From: Streptomyces sp. NBC_00344
Lineage (GTDB): Bacteria; Actinomycetota; Actinomycetes; Streptomycetales; Streptomycetaceae
NCBI RefSeq assembly: GCF_036088315.1
Contig: NZ_CP107996.1
Coordinates: 2,500,501-2,564,500, forward strand
DNA length: 64,000 nucleotides
Direction: 5' to 3'
Positions 59,418 through 64,000 of the stretch are shown here, piece after piece. Numbering within the stretch: position 1 is the first letter of the stretch; the number at the start of each line of letters is the position of its first letter. Position numbers and translations under genes: made by a program. Below the pieces are notes generated by a model. That model was not told where the DNA came from. It did no database searches and was given only the letters and a program-made list of their open reading frames with translations.

Positions 59418-60127
59418 CACATGTCCTTCTGCGTCCAGGGACGCGAATGCGTCACACCGACCGCCGTTGCCGCCTCCTCGCGCGCCGTGCGCTGCGTGGG
59501 TACGCCATCGAGCCCGTGCGGACCGGCGTCGGGGCCGAGGAGTTCCGCGAGCCGCTTCAGACCGCGGTGCGCTGCGGTCCGTACGGCGCCCGGGCGCTTG
59601 CCCAGCGTCCTGGCCGCGGTCTTGGCGTCGAGTCCGACGACCACCCGCAGCACGACCGCTTCGGCCTGGTCCTGCGGGAGCTGTGCGATGAGCCGCATCG
59701 TCCGGCCGGTCGCCAGGGCTTCCATGGCCTCGCCCGCGGTGTCGCACTCACCGGGCTCACCCGCGAGTTCCGTCTCGTCGCCGCCGGCGGCGGGGCGCCT
59801 GCCCCTCATGCGTATGTGATCCAGCGCGCGGTTCCTGGCTATCCGCGCCGCCCAGCCGCGGAAGCGGTCCGCGTCTCCGCTGAAGCGCTGCAGGTCACGT
59901 GCGATCTGCAGCCAGGCCTCCGATGCGACGTCCTCGGCATCCGGTTCCCCGACCAGTGTGCGGACATAGCCCAACAGCCGCGGATGCACAGCGCGGTACA
60001 CAGTCCGGAAGGCGTTCTCGTCCCCGTCCTGTGCCGCGAGCACCGCGGCGGTCAGCTCCGCGTCGTCCCCCAGCACTTCCTCAACCTGCCCCGCTGCCCT
60101 GCTCACCGATTCGCAGTTGGTCGCCAC
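59417..60127 (-). CDS. ECF sigma factor
   Basis: The 236-residue protein has sigma region 2 (NAFRTVYRAVHPRLLGYVRTLVGEPDAEDVASEAWLQIARDLQRF, FRGWAARIARNRALDHIR) and region 4 (LIAQLPQDQAEAVVLRVVVGLDAKTAARTLGKRPGAVRTAAHRGLKRLAELL). A C-terminal tail of about 30 residues follows. It is translationally coupled to the downstream membrane protein gene, its likely regulator. GTG at 60127 is the assumed start; homology begins a few residues later. The target promoters are unknown. Confidence 0.9.
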   Translation of the reverse strand: MATNCESVSRAAGQVEEVLGDDAELTAAVLAAQDGDENAFRTVYRAVHPRLLGYVRTLVGEPDAEDVASEAWLQIARDLQRFSGDADRFRGWAARIARNRALDHIRMRGRRPAAGGDETELAGEPGECDTAGEAMEALATGRTMRLIAQLPQDQAEAVVLRVVVGLDAKTAARTLGKRPGAVRTAAHRGLKRLAELLGPDAGPHGLDGVPTQRTAREEAATAVGVTHSRPWTQKDM

Positions 60128-60287
60128 TGCCGCGCCACTGTGCGCAAAACGTCACGCTACGGCCTAAGCCTCCCCGCGTCCACGACTTGTACAACCTGCA
60201 ACAACTTCTTGACCCTGCGCGGTGTGACAGAAAACGCATGCCCGGCGCTGAGAGAGATACGGGACCCGTACCGCGGCTCCCGCGGAC

Positions 60288-60331
60288 GACGACCGGGGCC
60301 TCTCCTGTGGGGGGTGGCGGCCCCGGTCGTC
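60288..60331. terminator. Hairpin after the lamin-tail gene
   Basis: GACGACCGGGGCC (60288-60300) and GGCCCCGGTCGTC (60319-60331) form a perfect 13-bp stem, 35 bases beyond the stop of the minus-strand lamin-tail gene. Confidence 0.85.
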
Positions 60332-60365
60332 CTCCCTGAACGAGGACGGCCGGGGCCGCCGGCTG

Positions 60366-60833
60366 TCAGCGGTGGTGACGGCCCCAGCTCTGGGTGTCCA
60401 CCACGTGGCCGCGCGCATCGCGCAGCGTCGCCTTGTCCCCGGCCTTGTCCCAGACGCTGGAACGACGGTCCTGGTACACGTTGCTCGCGTTGTCACGCCC
60501 GAAACCGGTGCGGACCTTGACCGACTTGTGGGCGCCCAGCCACAGCGAGTGGAACCGGTAGGTGTGGTGCTGCGCGTCGCTCAGCGTCCACCCCCGCAGA
60601 TTGACCGACTTGCGGGACTTGTTGGTGACGGTGACCCACTCGGCCCCCAGGTCCGCGCGGTGACCGCGGCCCTGGGTGCGGAAGTGAACGCCGCCGAGGT
60701 CGACCGCGGACCGCTCGTGACGCGGAGCCGGGTGGTGATGGTCGGAGGCCGCGGCCGGGAAGGCCGCGGCCAGCAGGGCTCCCGCGGACAGTACCGCTGC
60801 GGCGAGACGGGAGCCCGAAGACAGAGACGACAT
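60366..60833 (-). CDS. Secreted lamin-tail domain protein
   Basis: The 155-residue protein has a Sec signal (SSGSRLAAAVLSAGALLAAAFPAAA) and one lamin-tail (LTD) domain: EWVTVTNKSRKSVNLRGWTLSDAQHHTYRFHSLWLGAHKSVKVRTG, followed by YQDRRSSVWDKAGDKATLRDARGHVVDT. The core NxS-x-NLxGWTLxD is diagnostic. LTD domains bind DNA, membranes or proteins in extracellular settings; the role here is unknown. ATG at 60833 follows GGGGG with five bases spacing. The mature N-terminus is His-rich (SDHHHPAPRHER). Confidence 0.88.
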   Translation of the reverse strand: MSSLSSGSRLAAAVLSAGALLAAAFPAAASDHHHPAPRHERSAVDLGGVHFRTQGRGHRADLGAEWVTVTNKSRKSVNLRGWTLSDAQHHTYRFHSLWLGAHKSVKVRTGFGRDNASNVYQDRRSSVWDKAGDKATLRDARGHVVDTQSWGRHHR

Positions 60834-61545
60834 GTAAACCCCCAGATCAGGGCATGCGCACGCCGGATGGCGAAGACGCATGGTGCAGATGAACGCCCGG
60901 CTTCGTGCCGGACATCCACACTGTGGACCGGCCCGGACTGCCCAAGCCGGAGAAACCCTCCCGTGTTACAGAAAGCGGACAAAACACGCAACGTCAGATC
61001 ATCCGGCGCACACCACCCGGCGCACCGAGGCCCGCACACGCTCCCCGCGAGTGACCGATCGCAGTACGTGACGCCTCCTGGTGGGATCAGCTCTGATCAC
61101 TTCCGATGGGCCGGCCACCGTGGACCGCCGGGACCTGAGGGACACCAGCGCGCCACCGGTGCGCCGGAGGGCTGGTACCGCATCGAAGGCTCCATGAGCC
61201 TGCCCCCGCACCCCCGGCTTCCCTTTGCCCAGGAGGAGTTCCGGCGCAGAGGGGGGTGGGAGACCGGTGCGTACGAACACGGGGAGCACGCGGCCATCGC
61301 GGGCCACCCGGACGAGCGGGAGACCTGCGCGCGTTCGCCGCGGCCGCCGGTGTGAGGCCCAGCGGACCCGCTCGGGGCACGGGCCGGTGTGCCGGGTGGA
61401 TCAGTCCGGACCGGGCCGCGGCGTCCGGCGCGGTGCATCGCAAGGCGGAGCATGCCCCGCGGACCCGGTGCACTCGGGTGATGCGGAAACCCGCCGAGGT
61501 GCCGGGCCGGGCGTCACGGCCCCGGGACGATCCGGGCGGCATTCC
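60834..61545. other. 712-base region with no well-supported gene
   Basis: This is the largest gap in the window. A small, codon-biased frame is described separately (61194-61355). Between 60840 and 61190 no frame looks coding. TGTTACAG near 60966 is relatively A/T-rich. Long overlapping frames on the minus strand (61087-61542) are Arg/Pro-rich and read antisense or noncoding. No hairpin or repeat stands out. Decay of an older gene is possible. Confidence 0.4.
61194..61355 (+). CDS. Possible 53-residue protein
   Basis: From ATG 61194 to the TGA ending at 61355, 53 codons show about 89 percent G or C at the third position. The product (SLPPHPRLPFAQEEFRRRGGWE, then TGAYEHGEHAAIAGHPDERE) has no recognised domain. 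There is no clear ribosome site. It may be a small gene or a remnant; confidence is low because high GC alone gives biased frames in Streptomyces. Confidence 0.25.
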   Translation: MSLPPHPRLPFAQEEFRRRGGWETGAYEHGEHAAIAGHPDERETCARSPRPPV

Positions 61546-61800
61546 CTACTCGTCGCCCACGTCCCGCCGGTTCGACAGAGCCGACTCCGCCAGCGGGGAC
61601 AGCCCCTCGACGTACACCAGCCCGCCCGGCACCGGCCTGACGACCAGCCAGCCGCGCTTGCCCAGACTGCGCACCTGGGCACGCACGTCCTCGCCGAGTT
61701 CGGCCACCAGCTCGTCCTCCCGGGGCCGGTTGCCTGCGTGCAGATGCTCACGGATACGCAGGAGAAGTGCCTCGTCCTCCGCGCTGATATTGAAGTCCAT
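61546..61800 (-). CDS. Small protein of unknown function, winged-helix-like
   Basis: The 84-residue protein (DFNISAEDEALLLRIREHLHAG, EDELVAELGEDVRAQVRSLGKRGWLVVRP, GGLVYVEGLSPLAESALSNRRD) has the helix-helix-beta hairpin pattern of small winged-helix DNA-binding proteins, including a turn after GKRGWLV like a wing. No defined family is recognised. AGGG lies close to the ATG at 61800. It stands alone between the gap and the GH20 gene, on the same strand. Confidence 0.65.
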   Translation of the reverse strand: MDFNISAEDEALLLRIREHLHAGNRPREDELVAELGEDVRAQVRSLGKRGWLVVRPVPGGLVYVEGLSPLAESALSNRRDVGDE

Positions 61801-61890
61801 CCCTGGACGCTAAGGCGCAAGGGGCGCTGCCGCCTGCCGAATGACGTGCGGAGGGGCTTCCGCGACGTGGCGCAAGCCCCTCCGGCCGGA

Positions 61891-63507
61891 TCAGCCGACT
61901 TTCGCCGCCAGCGCCCGGAACTGCTGCCAGGTCAGCTTCGGCTTGTCCGGGTTCCAGACCTTCTGGGCCGTCGCCGCCAGCGGCATCCTGATGCCGGACG
62001 CGACCTGCGCGGGGGTCTGCGCGTTCGGGAAGTCGCCCCAGACCGCGAACCGGGCCCCCTGGATGAGGTGGGCGTACTTCGCCGGAACCGGCTTGGTACC
62101 CCGCACCACCCGGGGGGTCCACTCCTCGTAGATCCGTCGGCCCGTCGGATAGGTGAAGTTGTTGGGCTCACCTAGTACGTAGTAGAGGTACTCGTCGTTG
62201 AGATTCACCAGGTGCCGGCCGGCGCTCAGATACTCCACCGGCGGCCGGACGCCGTACTCCTTGCCGGTCCAGTACTCGACCTCGATGGACGGGTCGGCCT
62301 TCACCACTCCGTCGCGGAAGAACCCGTCGTTCCATGCCTTGAGCTTCTTGCCGTACGGGCGCATCACCGCGGCACGGTCGTTCAGCCAGCCCGCCGCCAG
62401 GTCCTGGACCGTGGCCTTCGCCCCGTACTTCCGGTGCGCCTCCTTGGCCAGCTGCGGATAGGAGGCCTCCGGATTCTTCACGGTCAGCGCACGGTACTCG
62501 TCGCCTCCCAGGTGCCAGTAGGCGGTGGGACCACCCTTGGGCGAGAAGAGCGGGGCGTACTCGCGCAGCAGGTCGTCGACGATCCGGGCCGAGGCCGGGT
62601 TGGACACGTCGACGGCGCCGGTTGACGCCGCCCCGTTGACGTCCTTCAGCTGGAGATCGGGGTGCGCCTTGATCACCGCTCCCAGATGTCCCGGCGAGTC
62701 GATCTCCGGCACGACGGAGATGTGCAGGCTGGAGGCGAGAGCAACGATCTTGCGGACCTCCGCCTTGGTGAGGTGCTCGGGCGAGACCACCTCGGGGTGC
62801 GAGTCCGACTCGATGCGGAAGGCCTGGTCGTCGGAGAAGTGCAGCCCCAGCTGGTTGAGCTTGAGGTCCGCCATCTCCCTCAGCCGGTCCTCGATCCAGC
62901 CCGCCGTGTAGTGCTTGCGCGCGATGTCGAGATTGAATCCACGCTGCGGAAAGGCCGGCCAGTCGTGCACCACGCCCTCGGGCAGCTTCCCTTCGGCCCG
63001 CACCGACTGCCGGAGGGTGCGCGTCCCGTAGAAGACTCCGGCGCTGTCCGGACCTGTGATCCTGACCCGGTTGTCGCGGGTGGTGAGGGCGTACGACTCG
63101 TGAACGGCCTTCTTGTCCGGTTTCAGGGCGAGCTCGATGTCGCCCGCTCGCGCCGTACCGCCGTACGCGTAGCCCATCTTCAACTCGTGCGAGAGGAGTT
63201 CCCCCTCGTCGGTGAGGCCCTTGCTGCCCTGGGCCACCAGCACCCGCGCTCCGGACGCCGGACGCCAGCCCGGGCCGTGCGCCGCACCGAACTCCCTGAC
63301 CGACGGGATGGTCCGCGGCGCTTCGGAGACCGGATAGTTCCGTGTGGCCACGGGAGCGGGAGAGGAATTCACCGGACCGGTGCTCACCGGTCCGTTCCCG
63401 CCCCTGGTGTCGTCGTCCGGCCAGACCACGAAGGCCAGTACCACTGCGGTGGCGGCCGTGACGGCCACTCCGGCGGCCACACCAACTGATCGGTTGAACT
63501 GCCTCAT
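61891..63507 (-). CDS. Beta-N-acetylhexosaminidase, GH20, membrane-anchored or secreted
   Basis: The 538-residue protein has an N-terminal hydrophobic helix (VGVAAGVAVTAATAVVLAFVVW, about 8-29) that may be a signal anchor or signal peptide, a GH20b-like domain (about 60-185) and the GH20 barrel from FNLDIARKHY. The catalytic motif HLGGDE (332-337) holds the Asp-Glu pair; FPQRGFNLD and FSDDQAFRIESDSHPEV are also typical. It removes terminal N-acetylglucosamine or related sugars from chitin fragments or peptidoglycan. No DasR-type operator was seen upstream. GGGAGG lies ten bases before the ATG. Confidence 0.93.
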   Translation of the reverse strand: MRQFNRSVGVAAGVAVTAATAVVLAFVVWPDDDTRGGNGPVSTGPVNSSPAPVATRNYPVSEAPRTIPSVREFGAAHGPGWRPASGARVLVAQGSKGLTDEGELLSHELKMGYAYGGTARAGDIELALKPDKKAVHESYALTTRDNRVRITGPDSAGVFYGTRTLRQSVRAEGKLPEGVVHDWPAFPQRGFNLDIARKHYTAGWIEDRLREMADLKLNQLGLHFSDDQAFRIESDSHPEVVSPEHLTKAEVRKIVALASSLHISVVPEIDSPGHLGAVIKAHPDLQLKDVNGAASTGAVDVSNPASARIVDDLLREYAPLFSPKGGPTAYWHLGGDEYRALTVKNPEASYPQLAKEAHRKYGAKATVQDLAAGWLNDRAAVMRPYGKKLKAWNDGFFRDGVVKADPSIEVEYWTGKEYGVRPPVEYLSAGRHLVNLNDEYLYYVLGEPNNFTYPTGRRIYEEWTPRVVRGTKPVPAKYAHLIQGARFAVWGDFPNAQTPAQVASGIRMPLAATAQKVWNPDKPKLTWQQFRALAAKVG

Positions 63508-63682
63508 TAGTCAGAAACCTCCCATTTACAGCGAAGGTAGGGCGAAACTCCGCCCAAATCGTCCATCCCACGCCATGAAACTCTCCCTTCCGGGTGAAAT
63601 TCGTGCATCCGTCGGACACGGGACACTCCGCGCCGATACCGTTGGGGCTCATCCATCTGCCGTCACACCCGACCCACCCGTC

Positions 63683-64000
63683 GTGTTCGAGGAGCTCACG
63701 CTGTCCAGCGAACCCCACGCCGGCCCGCCGACGCGACCGCCGACACTTCACCACACGGCGCGCGGCCCGGCCCGCCTGGCCCCGCTGGGTCAGGCGCACG
63801 GCCAGCAGCCACCGGGCAGGCCCAGCGCCGGCGCGCACGGTCTGGACCGGTTCAACAGCGCCCCTCCCCATCTCGCCGAGGCCGCACTGCTCGGCTGCTG
63901 CGGAAGCCGGCGCTGGGCCGAACGCGTGGCCGCACACCGCCCCTACCCCGATCTGGCCGCTCTGTTCGCGGCGGCCGACGAGGCGAGTTACGACCTCTCC
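63683..64000 (+). CDS. OHCU decarboxylase, N-terminal part (runs off right edge)
   Basis: The frame from GTG 63683 stays open for 106 codons to the end. After an about 52-residue Pro/His-rich N-terminus it reads GLDRFNSAPPHLAEAALLGCCGSRRWAERVAAHRPYPDLAALFAAADEA. This matches 2-oxo-4-hydroxy-4-carboxy-5-ureidoimidazoline decarboxylases (FN.. then LL.CC.SRRWA). The enzyme acts in urate breakdown to S-allantoin. The long N-terminus is unusual and the true start may be later. A TACCGT box near 63638 could be a -10. Confidence 0.82.
   Translation, partial: MFEELTLSSEPHAGPPTRPPTLHHTARGPARLAPLGQAHGQQPPGRPSAGAHGLDRFNSAPPHLAEAALLGCCGSRRWAERVAAHRPYPDLAALFAAADEASYDLS

Noticed and set aside
61087..61542. 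Minus-strand frame in the 712-base gap
   Set aside because: Arg/Pro/Gly-rich with no domain, and overlapped by equally long frames in other phases, as expected by chance at this GC content.
63508..63682. DasR-type operator before the GH20 hexosaminidase gene
   Set aside because: No sequence close to the ACTGGTCTAGACCACT pattern is present in the region.

Overview
The window is high-GC DNA with strong G/C at third codon positions, many GTG starts, dense co-directional operons with 4-base start/stop overlaps, and gene order matching the chromosomal core of Streptomyces (the region around SCO4928 down to about SCO4860 in S. coelicolor, from memory). No tRNA, rRNA, CRISPR array, insertion sequence or prophage was seen. 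Part of the order (birA, accD/accE, maf, accA, lpdA, purine nucleoside phosphorylase, phosphohexomutase, add, deoA, cdd) is also shared with mycobacteria.

Layout. 1-9.3 kb: the 5' part of an adenylate cyclase, biotin ligase BirA, an acyl-CoA carboxylase set (PccB beta chain, epsilon chain, biotinylated alpha chain AccA2), a GDSL hydrolase divergent from a TetR regulator, a 42-residue membrane protein and Maf. 9.4-22.3 kb: a DeoR-family regulator, an LpdA-type quinone reductase, purine nucleoside phosphorylase, phosphohexomutase, a secreted glutaminase-like protein with a ricin lectin domain, DeoC and two aldehyde dehydrogenase homologues. 22.3-28.6 kb: uridine kinase, sigQ divergent from the afsQ1-afsQ2-lipoprotein operon, VanZ-like and PspC-like membrane proteins. 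28.7-44.2 kb: adenosine deaminase, a hydrolase that has lost its nucleophile, a LysR/MFS divergent pair, L,D-transpeptidase, a SigG-like ECF sigma factor, thymidine phosphorylase, cytidine deaminase and a complete BMP-type nucleoside ABC transporter, then an M20 amidohydrolase. 44.6-52.7 kb: a nonulosonic (sialic/Kdn-like) acid glycopolymer locus. 52.7-64 kb: TetR/FAD monooxygenase pair, LysE exporter, a mutase large subunit, a second L,D-transpeptidase, an ECF sigma/membrane partner pair, a lamin-tail protein, a GH20 hexosaminidase and the start of an OHCU decarboxylase.

The most striking signal is regulatory. A 12-bp palindrome, CTACGCGCGTAG, occurs perfectly upstream of the purine nucleoside phosphorylase, deoC and add genes and with one or two changes upstream of deoA, the transporter ATPase operon and the transporter lipoprotein. 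At every site it overlaps or abuts a TAnnnT -10 box. Together these genes import nucleosides, deaminate and phosphorolyse them, and break deoxyribose 5-phosphate into glyceraldehyde 3-phosphate and acetaldehyde, which the linked aldehyde dehydrogenase could oxidise. This looks like one local regulon.

Other notable signals are a nucleoside-transporter ATPase with no standard start codon, a perfect RecA-NDp/PafBC-type damage promoter before the SigG-like gene, two AfsQ1 boxes, paired TetR operators, a 47-bp tandem repeat after sigQ, several leaderless promoters, and a divergent sialic-acid-type cell-wall glycan locus with two polysialyltransferase-like proteins.
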